A DNA stretch of 53,336 bases from CAKMMH01 sp927798255 (GCA_034180415.1 JAXFOK010000067.1:1-53336), one strand, 5' to 3'; counted from the stretch's first letter, positions 17,484-26,019 are shown. Program-made: numbers and translations. Notes: generated from the letters alone by a model not told the origin.

Positions 17484-17834
17484 ATGATACTACAAGAAAG
17501 ACACAAAATTCAGTATTTACTTTCAGCTGCCCTATTGTTTTTCATACTAGGACTTGGAAATGTCATTTACGCTCGTGTTAAATATAAAGAATACAAGGGA
17601 ATCTTTAAAGAAACTTCTATTGAAATAAACGAAAATAAATTTAGAAATTATACTAAAGGAAGTTCAACATTTCCAAATAATAATTTTTTAGAAAAAAAAC
17701 GTCATTTAAAAAGAAGTAAAATGCGAATTACTTTTTACAAAACTTTTGTAACTGGTGGTAAGATATTGTTATCTTTCAGTTTTTTCTTACTTGTATTAAC
17801 ATTTATAATATATAAAAAAAAGAAGAAAGATTAA
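17484..17834 (+). CDS. Small two-pass membrane protein of unknown function
   Basis: The 116-residue protein has two hydrophobic segments, about residues 11-30 (QYLLSAALLFFILGLGNVIY region) and 88-109 (TGGKILLSFSFFLLVLTFII), joined by a basic, polar loop, with a Lys-rich end. I do not recognise it. It starts 19 bases from the start of the divergent DUF4845-like gene and precedes the divergent sigma factor by ~57 bases; it is not in the same transcript as the sigma gene if the sigma-28-like promoter is real. Confidence 0.6.
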   Translation: MILQERHKIQYLLSAALLFFILGLGNVIYARVKYKEYKGIFKETSIEINENKFRNYTKGSSTFPNNNFLEKKRHLKRSKMRITFYKTFVTGGKILLSFSFFLLVLTFIIYKKKKKD

Positions 17835-17854
17835 TTTTTTAATTCTTTTTACAC

Positions 17855-17883
17855 TAAAGTTTTTTATGACGTTTTTCCGATTA
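17855..17883 (+). promoter_or_regulatory. Sigma-28-like promoter for sigma-factor gene, near-leaderless
   Basis: TAAAGTTT (17855-17862), 13 bases, TCCGATTA (17876-17883). The -35 box is an exact FliA match. The -10 box ends 8 bases before the ATG at 17892 with no Shine-Dalgarno between, the same layout as at the STAS gene. Confidence 0.6.
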
Positions 17884-17891
17884 TATAGGCA

Positions 17892-18737
17892 ATGGAACAA
17901 AACTCAGAAGACATAATGACATTAAGCATTGAAGATGCAAATCAACTTGTTGTTGATAATCAAAAATGGGCCGAATCTATTGCAAAGTCTGTAGCTCATG
18001 CTTGGAGTCTTGACTGGAAAATTGACGGACTTGATGGTGCAGCACTTGAGGCTTTAATTTTCTGCTCTAGAAGATTTAATCCAAATTTACAAATTCCATT
18101 TAAGGCTTACGCAAGAAAAAGAATTCATGAAGCAGCGCAAGAGGCAGCAAGGAAATCAAAAGGTTGGGCAATATCAAGAAAGAAAGATCCTGAAGGACAT
18201 AAGGCAAAAGAGATTTCACAAGAATTATTAAAGCAATATCCAGAACTTATGAATGGTGAGCTTATCCTTAACAGTGATAAGGATTCACAGGAAAATCAAA
18301 AGCCTTTAACGGGAGCCGAGCAGGAGAAAGCAACAAGACTTGTTTTAAGAGAAATGTTATTAGGTGCAGATATTATTGCGAGTAAACAAGAACTTACGCA
18401 AGAAAATGTCAATCCTGATGAAATTTTAGAAGCAAAAAGAATGATATGTGCGATAGCACTTCTTGAGGTTATCCATCAACAACTTTTGTGGTCAATTTAT
18501 TGGGAAGGTCTTTCACTAAGAAGTCTTGCAGATGAATGGCAAACAGACGAATTGAATGTTATAAGAGAGCATAAAATACTTTTAGAATGGCTTACAAAGT
18601 ATTCAAAAAATAGTAAAAAGGTTTTATTACCTAAAATTAGGCCTGGATTGAGGCCAATAGCTCTAAAAATGAAAAAAAATAATGTTGTAGGAAAATTTAC
18701 AGAACTAGTAAAAGAGGTAGATAATTATGGGAAATGA
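17892..18737 (+). CDS. Divergent sigma-70-family sigma factor, FliA-like
   Basis: The 281-residue protein has a region-2-like segment (residues ~40-90: DGAALEALIFCSRRFNPN, then IPFKAYARKRIHEAAQEAAR) resembling sigma-28 region 2, and a weak region-4-like helix-turn-helix (LSLRSLADEWQTDELNVIREHKIL, about residues 200-224). Region 3 is replaced by a Gln/Glu/Lys-rich linker of over 100 residues. It overlaps the start of the next gene by 11 bases, so the two are translationally coupled. A FliA-like promoter precedes it, consistent with a motility or T3SS regulator. The weak region 4 is odd: it could be an anti-sigma-like or degenerate sigma. Confidence 0.65.
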   Translation: MEQNSEDIMTLSIEDANQLVVDNQKWAESIAKSVAHAWSLDWKIDGLDGAALEALIFCSRRFNPNLQIPFKAYARKRIHEAAQEAARKSKGWAISRKKDPEGHKAKEISQELLKQYPELMNGELILNSDKDSQENQKPLTGAEQEKATRLVLREMLLGADIIASKQELTQENVNPDEILEAKRMICAIALLEVIHQQLLWSIYWEGLSLRSLADEWQTDELNVIREHKILLEWLTKYSKNSKKVLLPKIRPGLRPIALKMKKNNVVGKFTELVKEVDNYGK

Positions 18738-19059
18738 TATAAAAAATAAAGGTATAGGTGGAATTAATAAAGTTTCAAAGACAAATGAGATAAAGCCTAC
18801 AAATGAGGTATCAGAAGTTTCTGAAGTTGATGCTGTAAGTGGTATTCAAAAAGTTTCTCAAGTTTCTGCCGTAAATGGTGTGACAGGAGTAAGGTCAAGG
18901 CACAATACAAGAATAATAACTTTAGAAGAAAGAGAAGCTCTTTTTAAAATGATAAATGAAGAGGCAGACGATATTTTTGGGAAAAATTCAAAAAGAGGAA
19001 ATATCGCCAAAGAGGCCGTTAAAATGGCTATTGATGCTGCAATAATTAAAGAAGATTAA
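18727..19059 (+). CDS. Small partner protein of the sigma factor, unknown function
   Basis: The 110-residue protein overlaps the sigma gene by 11 bases. The first ~60 residues are low-complexity Val/Ser/Asn/Gly repeats (EVSEVSEVDAVSG, KVSQVSAVNGV) and look unfolded; the last ~45 are helical (ITLEEREALFKMINEEADDIF, AKEAVKMAIDAA). That shape, an unstructured N-terminus plus short helices, together with coupling to a sigma gene, resembles an anti-sigma factor such as FlgM. A genuine FlgM is at 41354, so this would be a second one or an effector-like partner. Inference only. Confidence 0.6.
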   Translation: MGNDIKNKGIGGINKVSKTNEIKPTNEVSEVSEVDAVSGIQKVSQVSAVNGVTGVRSRHNTRIITLEEREALFKMINEEADDIFGKNSKRGNIAKEAVKMAIDAAIIKED

Positions 19060-19159
19060 AAATATGTAGAATCAAATTGTTATTCAGTATTACACTTGTC
19101 TAATTTTCCTATATAAATTATATTCTAATGTATATTCTAATGCTGGTTTTATTTCATTT

Positions 19160-19184
19160 TGTAATGGAATTTTCTCCATTTACA
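19160..19184. repeat. Hairpin upstream of small basic gene
   Basis: TGTAATGGA (19160-19168) pairs with TCCATTTACA (19175-19184) apart from one bulge. Just before it, TATATTCTAATG occurs twice in tandem (about 19119-19142). It could be a 5' structure of the gene at 19218 or an operator. Confidence 0.4.
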
Positions 19185-19217
19185 AATACACGTAATAACT
19201 GATTGAGGTTTTAAAAA

Positions 19218-19505
19218 ATGAGAATGAAAATTCATTTTGCAGGACGAGGTATCAAGCGTTCTAAGACCGTGGTTAACAGCTCCCCGAAAAACAACAAGAA
19301 ACAACAGGCGTTCTTTAGAAAAAAGGGCAAAGGAGGCTTTAACCCGCAGCAATTAAGCTTTCAAGGTAAGGCTGACACGATTCACTCTTCAAAAACTGAT
19401 TCTAAAGAAGAAGTACATAAAGAAGGAAACGTCGAGACTCGTATCGCTTTCAAGGAATTTGGAGATTCTCTTTTTGGTTACGGAATTGAATCTGTCTTGG
19501 AATAA
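19218..19505 (+). CDS. Small basic hypothetical protein, GC-richer than surroundings
   Basis: The 95-residue protein has a very basic N-terminal half (FAGRGIKRSKTV, KNNKKQQAFFRKKGKGGF) and a more acidic C-terminal half. No motif is recognised. There is no strong ribosome binding site. Codons (GGC, CGC, GTC, CGA) are GC-richer than in flanking genes and a strong terminator follows 47 bases after the stop, the same cassette-like pattern as the gene at 5647. Could be nucleic-acid binding given charge, which is a guess. Confidence 0.6.
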   Translation: MRMKIHFAGRGIKRSKTVVNSSPKNNKKQQAFFRKKGKGGFNPQQLSFQGKADTIHSSKTDSKEEVHKEGNVETRIAFKEFGDSLFGYGIESVLE

Positions 19506-19552
19506 TTATTAAAGATTCTCTTCCCCTTCTGTATTAACTAGGGGTTTTAATT

Positions 19553-19582
19553 GGTGCGCTAAAATTTTGCGCACCTTTTATT
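19553..19582 (+). terminator. Rho-independent terminator
   Basis: GGTGCGC (19553-19559) and GCGCACC (19569-19575) are exact complements, extended by AAAA/TTTT inside, followed by TTTTATTATTT. It closes the 19218 gene. Confidence 0.9.
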
Positions 19583-19664
19583 ATTTAACAACAAAATCAA
19601 GGTAATGTCTTAAGAAGATAGTTTTTTTAAATTTAGCAATAGTTTAGCAAGTATCTTCCACCCT

Positions 19665-20657
19665 TTATTTACTTAATTCTAAATCTTTCTCTACTTCCTC
19701 AATAAACTTACAAAAATCATCATAAGTATTTACACTCATTGATTTTACCCTAAACTCACTTGCGCCATCAAAGCCTGAAAAATAAGTTTTATAAAACCTT
19801 TTCATCACTCTAAAATCTTTTTCATCTTGCCAAAAATCCTGAAACATTTTTGCATGTTTTTTTAAAATTTCTATTTTTTCTTTTATTGGCAAATTTAAAA
19901 AATAATTTTTAGGGACATCGCTAAATATATAAGGATTAGTAACTGCTGCACGTCCTATCATTATACCGTCAACTCCAGAATACTTTTGTTTTTCTAATCC
20001 ATCTTTATATGAAGTTACATCGCCATTTCCAATTATGACAACATCTTTATTAATTTCGTTTTTTAATTCTACAAATTTTTTTATTTCATCCCAATTTGAA
20101 GGCACTGCATAAGTTGACCTTACAGTTCGCCCGTGAATTGTAATTGCAGCTAAATCTAAAGATAATAAAAAGCTTCCCCACTTTTGAGTTTCATATCTTC
20201 TATAACCTAATCTTGTTTTAACACTTACTGGTATTTCATTTCTTAGCGCTTCCTTTGTAGCAAGCACTATTTCTTTAACTAGACTTGGATTATTAATTAA
20301 AGCTCCGCAATTTTCATTTTTAACGACTTTTGGAACTGAGCATCCTAAATTTATATCAACGCCATCAAATTTTAAAAATTTTATATCTTGGCAAACCTTG
20401 TAATAATGCTCCGGTGAGTTTCCCCAAAGCTGCGCGACAATTGGCTTTTCACTTTTTTCATGTCTAAGTCTATGAATCACTCCATCTTTTCCTCTTGAGC
20501 AAAGTCCATCAGTATTTACAAACTCCGTAAAAAGAACATCAGGATTTGAAAGTTCTTTTACAAGTCTTCTAAACACGGTATCTGTAACGCTTTCCATTGG
20601 AGCTAGCACAAAGAACGGATTTTTTAATGTCTTCCAAAAATCATTACTACTTTTCAT
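19665..20657 (-). CDS. dus: tRNA-dihydrouridine synthase
   Basis: The FMN-dependent enzyme reduces uridine to dihydrouridine in tRNA. The 330 residues show LAPMESVTDTVFRRLV (residues ~18-33), FDGVDINLGCSVPKVVKNENCGA with the catalytic Cys in ENCGALI, SVKTRLGYR, ITIHGRT and GIMIGRAAVTNPYIF. It has the Dus TIM-barrel and a helical C-terminal domain of normal length. The subgroup (A, B or C) is not clear. It is preceded by an AT-rich gap and followed by the decayed region, so it is probably monocistronic. Confidence 0.93.
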   Translation of the reverse strand: MKSSNDFWKTLKNPFFVLAPMESVTDTVFRRLVKELSNPDVLFTEFVNTDGLCSRGKDGVIHRLRHEKSEKPIVAQLWGNSPEHYYKVCQDIKFLKFDGVDINLGCSVPKVVKNENCGALINNPSLVKEIVLATKEALRNEIPVSVKTRLGYRRYETQKWGSFLLSLDLAAITIHGRTVRSTYAVPSNWDEIKKFVELKNEINKDVVIIGNGDVTSYKDGLEKQKYSGVDGIMIGRAAVTNPYIFSDVPKNYFLNLPIKEKIEILKKHAKMFQDFWQDEKDFRVMKRFYKTYFSGFDGASEFRVKSMSVNTYDDFCKFIEEVEKDLELSK

Positions 20658-20781
20658 TTATATATAGACTCTTAGTTAATAAAGAAATACTGTTTAATTA
20701 ATATACGCCTAATTAGTACATACATTTTAAAATATTAAGAAACAAAAAGAAACCGCTTAATAGAACTACTTACTTTTTCTT

Positions 20782-21048
20782 TTAATTAAGATACCTAACC
20801 TTAGCTCGTTTACTTGCGCTTTCAGGTTTATAAATTTCTCTTGCAATTTCTTCAGCCATCATTTGGAAACATATACCAATAGGTAAATCTGGAGAAATTA
20901 TTCTTAGCTTTTCGCTAAAACGAGCTAAAGGGCCTAAATCATCTGTTTTATTTGTTTATCTACTAAAATGAGCACCAGATAGCGAAGGTTCTTGCCGATT
21001 ATTGGCTAATGGTTGTGTTGATTTTTCAACCATTTTTGCTTGGCTCAT
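20782..21048 (-). pseudogene. Small gene broken by an in-frame stop
   Basis: From an ATG at 21048 the frame reads MSQAKMVEKSTQPLANNRQE, continues to codon 30, meets a TAA at 20956-20958, then stays open for 58 codons (GPLARFSEKLRIISPD, CFQMMAEEIAREIYKPES) to a TAA at 20782. The two parts look like one 88-residue reading frame with a premature stop. It is of unknown function; the residues after the stop include a helical AEEIAREIY segment. It lies downstream of LRR remnants on the same strand. Confidence 0.6.
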
Positions 21049-21420
21049 ATAAAATTGTCCTTATCATACCTATTATCTTACATCCTTTTGGTTCAAAAAT
21101 GTTTTCAAGTTGCTCTTTTTGAGCTTACGTTAAATCACAGTTATCAACATAAAGTTTCTTTAAATTTTCAAGTCTTCTTAATCCTGATAAGATAATTTTT
21201 AATAAATCATTATTTAAAACATTCCGATAGCCTTGTATAGGAAGTAGTTTAGAATGTCTATTTTTATTAGGTAAAAAAAAATCAATGAATTTTTATCTTT
21301 TTATATTAAAGGAATTGAAACATTACATAATTCAAATGAAGATACTTTGTTAAAAGAAGATCTTAACATTTCTATAGTTTCATAACTAAATTTAATATCA
21401 GTACTTAATCATTTTACAAA
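21049..21420 (-). pseudogene. Remnant of a leucine-rich-repeat gene
   Basis: The minus strand carries LRR-like pieces in one frame broken by stops: NVLNNDLLKIILSGL then RRLENLKKLYVDNCDLT followed by TAA (21125-21127), AQKEQLENIFEPKGCKI beyond it, and farther upstream SYETIEMLRSSFNKVSSFEL and CNVSIPLI before another stop. The pattern L-x-N-L-K-K-L-Y-x-D-N-C is the RNI/LRR signature. The intact gene is gone. Short open stretches on the plus strand in 21262-21508 are probably chance. Confidence 0.6.
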
Positions 21421-21523
21421 AAACATAATCGATTATAATGATTTTATTGCTATGAAATCAATTAAAGATATTAGCTTAATAATGGATAAATACAATATTA
21501 GTTACTAATTATCAATTAATTTT

Positions 21524-22945
21524 TTATCTTAAATCTTTAGCAATATTCTCAAGTAGTGGTGGCCTTAATAAAATATTTCTAGCTTCAAGTGCTTGCGTTG
21601 CAAGCTCTGGAAAAGTTTCCTCTAATCTTGATATCTGATTTAAATGATCTGCTGTTTGAGAAATTAATCTTGAAGCATCCCCCTCTGCAACTCCTGCAAG
21701 TCTAAGTATTGATGAAAAAGATGCCCAATCTTGCGAATCCATCCACGTAGTAACAGTAATTGCGGCACTTGGCTGCACTGCAACTTCTTCTCTATTTTTA
21801 TTTTCATAAGCAAGTTTTACATACTCAACAATTCGTGTCATCTCATCAAAATATTGTTTCTTTACAGGATTCTTTCTTATATCGACATAGGTTCTATAAG
21901 AATCTCCTGCGATACTCGCAACAAGTCCTACAAGCTCATACGTATCTAAATCTTCAAATAGTCCGCTATCTATCGCTTCTGCAAGTTCTAAAACTAAACT
22001 AGTACAAAGCTCAGCTGCCCAATGACCTTTTTGTGTAAGTTTGTTGTCTTTAATGTGTCCTAAACTTTCAAGCGCTCTAATCGTATTTTCAAGCTGCATT
22101 GACTGCCTATTTTTTAGCATCTCAACTTCTTTTTGTCTTCTATTTATTTTCTTTTTAAATTTTTTAGCTTGCTCTTTTTGAAAATCATCTTTCTTTTTAT
22201 CATATTCACTTTGAAGCACTCTAACTTCCTTTTCAAGTTTATCTGCTTCTTTTCTATCTAAAAATCCTGCAAAACTTTTCTCTACTAAAAATCTTAAATC
22301 TTCAACTTGACGGAACTTTAAAAGATTTAAAACTGTCGAAGGTGCTGCAAAATACGCCGAACGAAGTGGCTCAACTGGTTTTTTAATAATTTCACTTACT
22401 ACTCTTGCATCAGAAAAAAGTCCTGGTGCAATAAGGCAAATTCCTACTGAGTCTTTTCCTCGACGCCCAGCACGTCCTGACATTTGTTGAAATTCAGATG
22501 AAGTTAAAATTTTAAATCCTTCTGCACCACGTTTGCTATGTGCAGTAATAATTGTAGTTCTTGCTGGAAAATCAACGCCAGCGGCAACCGTACCAGTTGC
22601 AATCATAAGGCGAAGCATTCCTCGCCCCATAAGTTCTTCTAATAAAAGACGCCATAAAAGAAGTTGTCCTGCATGATGTGCGCCAGCTCCTGTTTTTACA
22701 AGTGCTTCGTATTGTTGGTGACCATAAATCACCTCTCTTTCCATTTGATATTTTTCAATAATTTTTTCTACTTCTGCTTTAATTAATTCTTGGTTCTCAA
22801 GTGGAAGCTCTGCGCTAGTTCGCATAGAAAGTTTTTCAATATCATCATCGCATTGTCTTCTTGATGTTCTAAATAATAACGCAGGTAACAAATTATCTTT
22901 TTTTAATTGCATCAGCATTGTATATACTGGATATTCACTAATCAT
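21524..22945 (-). CDS. Ski2-like DEAD/DEAH helicase, C-terminal half
   Basis: The 473-residue protein starts at the second RecA domain: LPALLFRTSRRQCDDD, GAGAHHAGQLLLWRLLLEEL, IATGTVAAGVDFPARTTIITAHS and the motif VI region FQQMSGRAGRRGKDSVG. A coiled coil follows at about residues 225-285 (Lys/Glu-rich), then a helical C-terminal domain. It lacks Walker A and DEVH, which sit in the separate upstream gene at 23147-24067. The two ORFs are in the same frame with 201 bases between them (67 codons). AGGA upstream of its ATG allows independent translation. A split protein that works in two pieces or a disrupted gene are both possible. Confidence 0.85.
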   Translation of the reverse strand: MISEYPVYTMLMQLKKDNLLPALLFRTSRRQCDDDIEKLSMRTSAELPLENQELIKAEVEKIIEKYQMEREVIYGHQQYEALVKTGAGAHHAGQLLLWRLLLEELMGRGMLRLMIATGTVAAGVDFPARTTIITAHSKRGAEGFKILTSSEFQQMSGRAGRRGKDSVGICLIAPGLFSDARVVSEIIKKPVEPLRSAYFAAPSTVLNLLKFRQVEDLRFLVEKSFAGFLDRKEADKLEKEVRVLQSEYDKKKDDFQKEQAKKFKKKINRRQKEVEMLKNRQSMQLENTIRALESLGHIKDNKLTQKGHWAAELCTSLVLELAEAIDSGLFEDLDTYELVGLVASIAGDSYRTYVDIRKNPVKKQYFDEMTRIVEYVKLAYENKNREEVAVQPSAAITVTTWMDSQDWASFSSILRLAGVAEGDASRLISQTADHLNQISRLEETFPELATQALEARNILLRPPLLENIAKDLR

Positions 22946-22965
22946 ATTTTATTTTTCCTAATACT

Positions 22966-23145
22966 AATTCAAGCTACGTAATTTTAGTCCCCCCCTTACG
23001 GGGTGGTGTGCGAGAGGGAACTTTTCATACAACCGGGTAGCTTGAATATTCGCCTATCGGCGCATATTCAGCTTCACCCGGTCCTAGCACCGCATGCTTC
23101 GCATGCTATGGGATGTCCTTTCAGGGTATTTTATGAAGTAAACGC
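22966..23145. mobile_element. GC-rich palindromic insertion splitting the helicase
   Basis: This ~180-base stretch is far richer in G+C than its surroundings and built of hairpins: ACCGGGT (23032-23038) with ACCCGGT (23076-23082) enclosing GAATAT.../ATATTC, CGCC-TATC-GGCG and GCATGC-TTC-GCATGC. AATTCAAGCTAC (22966-22977) is inverted at GTAGCTTGAAT (23037-23047). It carries several stops in the helicase frame. It resembles a REP- or RPE-type palindromic element inserted in the linker between RecA domains; no transposase is present. Confidence 0.6.
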
Positions 23146-23146
23146 G

Positions 23147-24067
23147 TTAACGTTTTCTTCCCCTTCTATTATTTCTAAAATCTCTTCCAGATTTTTTGCT
23201 GCCTTTACCTCCTCCTCTATTTCTGTTTCTTCCCTCATCACCTCGATAAGTTTTAGTAAAGGCAATCTTTTTAAATTTCATACCACTTTCATCAAGTCCG
23301 GCTTTTCCATAGTAATCAAGCACATCTTTACAAACATTCCCATGTTTATCATTTAAAGGAATTGGCCCAAAGTCTGGATGTAAAAATCCATATCTAAGTT
23401 CTACAGGTCTATCGTACTTATAAACTATATTACAATCTTTTCCTCTTACTTCTTTAAGCCAAGCTGCTATTTCTTCCGCGTTTGAAATAGATGCTGAAAG
23501 CATTAAAAGTGCAGCCTCTTTTGAACTTAAAATTATACTCTCTTCCCATACAGCCCCTCTTTGAGGATCTGCAATATAATGCACTTCATCAAACACTACT
23601 AAAGAATACCTTTCATCGATTTTATAAAGCTCATTTCTATAAATCTCAGTTGTTGCAATTAAAATGTTTGCATCAGTATCTATTTTTCTATCGCCTGTTA
23701 AAATTCCCACCTTAAATTGAGGTTCAAATCTTTTCTTAAAATCATTGTACTTAGTGTTTGACAATGCTTTTAAAGGAGTTGTGTAAATCGAACGCCCTCC
23801 TTGCTCTGCGTTTGCTTTAATTGCTTCAAGTGCAATATAAGTTTTTCCAGAGCCTGTAGGAGCAACAACTAATGTATCATTTCCCATAACAACCGATTCA
23901 ATGGCTTCTTTTTGGAAATCATCGATAACAAATTTTGTATCCTTAGGAACTCCTATCCCCTCTAAGAACGCTTTTTTCTCATTACTTATTCTTGCTCCTC
24001 TACTATCACCATTAAATTCTTTTTGGTGCTTTTTTTCTTGTCTATCTCTACCGTGTCTATAATTCAT
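23147..24067 (-). CDS. Ski2-like DEAD/DEAH helicase, N-terminal half
   Basis: The 306-residue protein carries RecA domain 1: the ATP site TLVVAPTGSGKTYIALEAIKA, TTPLKALSNTKYNDF, VFDEVHYIAD (motif II, DEVH) and LMLSASISNAEEIAAWL (motif III). It ends in an RG/Lys-rich basic tail (GRNRNRGGGKGSKKSGRDFR) and TAA at 23147. In full-length relatives the second RecA domain follows a similar linker, so the tail probably belongs to that linker. The family unwinds RNA or structured nucleic acids. Functional only if the two halves assemble. Confidence 0.85.
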   Translation of the reverse strand: MNYRHGRDRQEKKHQKEFNGDSRGARISNEKKAFLEGIGVPKDTKFVIDDFQKEAIESVVMGNDTLVVAPTGSGKTYIALEAIKANAEQGGRSIYTTPLKALSNTKYNDFKKRFEPQFKVGILTGDRKIDTDANILIATTEIYRNELYKIDERYSLVVFDEVHYIADPQRGAVWEESIILSSKEAALLMLSASISNAEEIAAWLKEVRGKDCNIVYKYDRPVELRYGFLHPDFGPIPLNDKHGNVCKDVLDYYGKAGLDESGMKFKKIAFTKTYRGDEGRNRNRGGGKGSKKSGRDFRNNRRGRKR

Positions 24068-24100
24068 TATTTAAAATTATCCTTTAAATTAATTATTCTT

Positions 24101-24847
24101 TTAAGCATTATTATTTTCTAAATTGTCTTCAATGTTATACCTACAAGATATAAAATATCTTAATTCTTCATTAGTAATATTTTTAATATTTTCTATTTTA
24201 TCATCATATACAACTTTTCCGTCAAACATAGCTATTAGATGCGAAACTGCAGGAAAAAGTCGCCTTAAATCGTGACTTACTATAATCATTGTTAAATTAT
24301 ACTCTTTTTGTAATTCTTGTATTAATTCCATAATGATAGCACTACAAACTGGGTCTAGACCACTTGTTGGGTCATCTAACAAAACTACACTTGGGGTTGA
24401 AACAAGTGCTCTTGCTAAAGATACACGCTTTTGCATACCACCTGAAAGCTCCCCTGGCATCTTTAAATAACTTGCTTTTAATCCTACTCTATAAAGAATT
24501 TCAAACGCTTTTTTAGTGTAAATTTCTCGTTTTTCATCACTTAAAAGAGAAAGAGAGCCACCTCTTGTTAAAGGAAAAAGGACATTGTCAAAAACATTCA
24601 TAGAGTCAAAAAGAGCTCCCTCCTGAAACATTAATGAAACATCTTTTTTATTTTCTATTCCTAAATCAAACGTTCCACTATCTTGAGGATAAATTCCAGC
24701 AAGCACTTTTAAAAGCACACTTTTTCCCGCAGCACTTGGGCCAATAAGCCCTGTGATTGTTCCACTTTCAAGAGTAAAAGATACATCATCTAACGCAATT
24801 ACATCTTTAAATGTTTTTGAAATATTATTAACTTGAATTTTTCCCAT
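24101..24847 (-). CDS. ABC transporter ATP-binding protein, MlaF-like
   Basis: The 248-residue ATPase has Walker A GPSAAGKS (about residues 35-42), the signature LSGGMQKRVSLARAL and Walker B VVLLDDPTSGLDPV, then the switch His in IIVSHDLRR. The GMQKR signature and SGLDP are typical of the MlaF/Ttg2A group of phospholipid-trafficking ABC systems. No MlaE permease or MlaD binding protein is adjacent, so the partner must be elsewhere. It is 11 bases downstream of the hybrid kinase. Confidence 0.85.
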   Translation of the reverse strand: MGKIQVNNISKTFKDVIALDDVSFTLESGTITGLIGPSAAGKSVLLKVLAGIYPQDSGTFDLGIENKKDVSLMFQEGALFDSMNVFDNVLFPLTRGGSLSLLSDEKREIYTKKAFEILYRVGLKASYLKMPGELSGGMQKRVSLARALVSTPSVVLLDDPTSGLDPVCSAIIMELIQELQKEYNLTMIIVSHDLRRLFPAVSHLIAMFDGKVVYDDKIENIKNITNEELRYFISCRYNIEDNLENNNA

Positions 24848-24858
24848 ATATTAGACCT

Positions 24859-26019
24859 TTATAGCACTTCTTGTATTTTACTATCTAACTCCTCTATTGA
24901 AAATGGTTTTGGTAAAAATGCTTTTGCACCATATGCAAGCATTTTATCTACTGCTTCTTTTGCACTAAAACCACTTATCACTATTACTTTAACATCAGGA
25001 CGAATTGACATTAAATCAATATATAAATCTTCCCCTGAACCATCAGGCATAAGCATATCAGTTATTACTAAATCAAATTTTCCTCTTTCTTTTTTAAACG
25101 CATCATACGCTTCTTTTGTACCACTTGCTGCTACCACATCATATCCTAAAAATTTAAGCCCTTCAAAGAATACATCTCTTATAACTTCTTCATCATCTAC
25201 AAATAAGATTTTCGCACTCTTTTTATTAATTTTTTCGTTTGATTTATTATCCTTTTTATTTTCTTCATCATTAACATTTTTTGCCATAGGAAGTTTTATT
25301 CTAAATGAACTTCCGACACCTTCCTTTGAAGCTATACTTAATTTTCCTTTTAAACTTTTAACAATATCACAAACTGTATATAACCCTAGTCCCGTTCCAT
25401 TGTCACCTTTTGTCGTAAAGTAAGGAAGTAAAATTTTTTCTTGCACTTCTTTTGATATTCCAATTCCATTATCTGTCACAGAAAATTTACAATAATTATC
25501 TTTATCTTTTGATAATACAATTTGAATTTTTAATCCTTCTTTATTTTCGCATTGTTTTAAAGCATCTCTTGCATTCACTACTAAGTTAATTAATATCTGC
25601 GAAATAGAAGCCTCAACTGCTTCAACATAAATATTTTTTTCCAATTTATTTTCTATTTCAATCATCGGAGGAATTGAAGCACGAAGAAGAAAAATAGTAT
25701 CTTCAAAAACTTTTGTTAAATTTAAAACTTTTTTTTCATCATTTAATTTTAATCTAGAAAAATTTAAAATTTGTTTTGTTAGGCCTGAAGCTTTTGTTAT
25801 CGCACTTTCAATTGATACTACTGAATCCATTAAATCATTACTATTTTTAGAATTGCTTTTTGAATTTTTTTCTAAATTTCTTTTTATAAAAGCGATGTGT
25901 CCCATCATGCCTGTAAGAATATTATTAAAGTCATGAGCAACACCTCCAGCGAGAACTCCTAAACTCATAAGCCTTTGATTATGCAGTCTTTCATTTGGAT
26001 TATTGTTCTTTTTGTCCAT
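24859..26019 (-). CDS. Hybrid histidine kinase with C-terminal receiver
   Basis: The 386-residue protein has a HisKA H-box (SLGVLAGGVAHDFNNILTG, His near residue 29), the HATPase_c domain with QILINLVVNARDAL (N box) and DNGIGI, and a C-terminal receiver (KILFVDDEEVIRDVFFEGL, the phosphorylatable Asp in DLVITDMLMPDGSGEDL, and KPFSIEEL). It has no N-terminal sensor domain or transmembrane segment, so it is cytoplasmic and must receive its signal from another protein. It ends 11 bases before the ABC ATPase. Confidence 0.92.
   Translation of the reverse strand: MDKKNNNPNERLHNQRLMSLGVLAGGVAHDFNNILTGMMGHIAFIKRNLEKNSKSNSKNSNDLMDSVVSIESAITKASGLTKQILNFSRLKLNDEKKVLNLTKVFEDTIFLLRASIPPMIEIENKLEKNIYVEAVEASISQILINLVVNARDALKQCENKEGLKIQIVLSKDKDNYCKFSVTDNGIGISKEVQEKILLPYFTTKGDNGTGLGLYTVCDIVKSLKGKLSIASKEGVGSSFRIKLPMAKNVNDEENKKDNKSNEKINKKSAKILFVDDEEVIRDVFFEGLKFLGYDVVAASGTKEAYDAFKKERGKFDLVITDMLMPDGSGEDLYIDLMSIRPDVKVIVISGFSAKEAVDKMLAYGAKAFLPKPFSIEELDSKIQEVL

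Noticed and set aside
21262..21508. Short plus-strand open stretches near the LRR remnant
   Set aside because: Too short and interrupted, without start signals; the minus strand in the same place reads as LRR remnants.
22980..23040. GTGCGAG-like start of a group II intron in the helicase gap
   Set aside because: No domain V/VI, no reverse transcriptase and only ~180 bases; a palindromic element explains it better.
24833..25423. 196-residue plus-strand ORF opposite the hybrid kinase
   Set aside because: Shadow of the HATPase/receiver coding region, which has full motif support on the minus strand.
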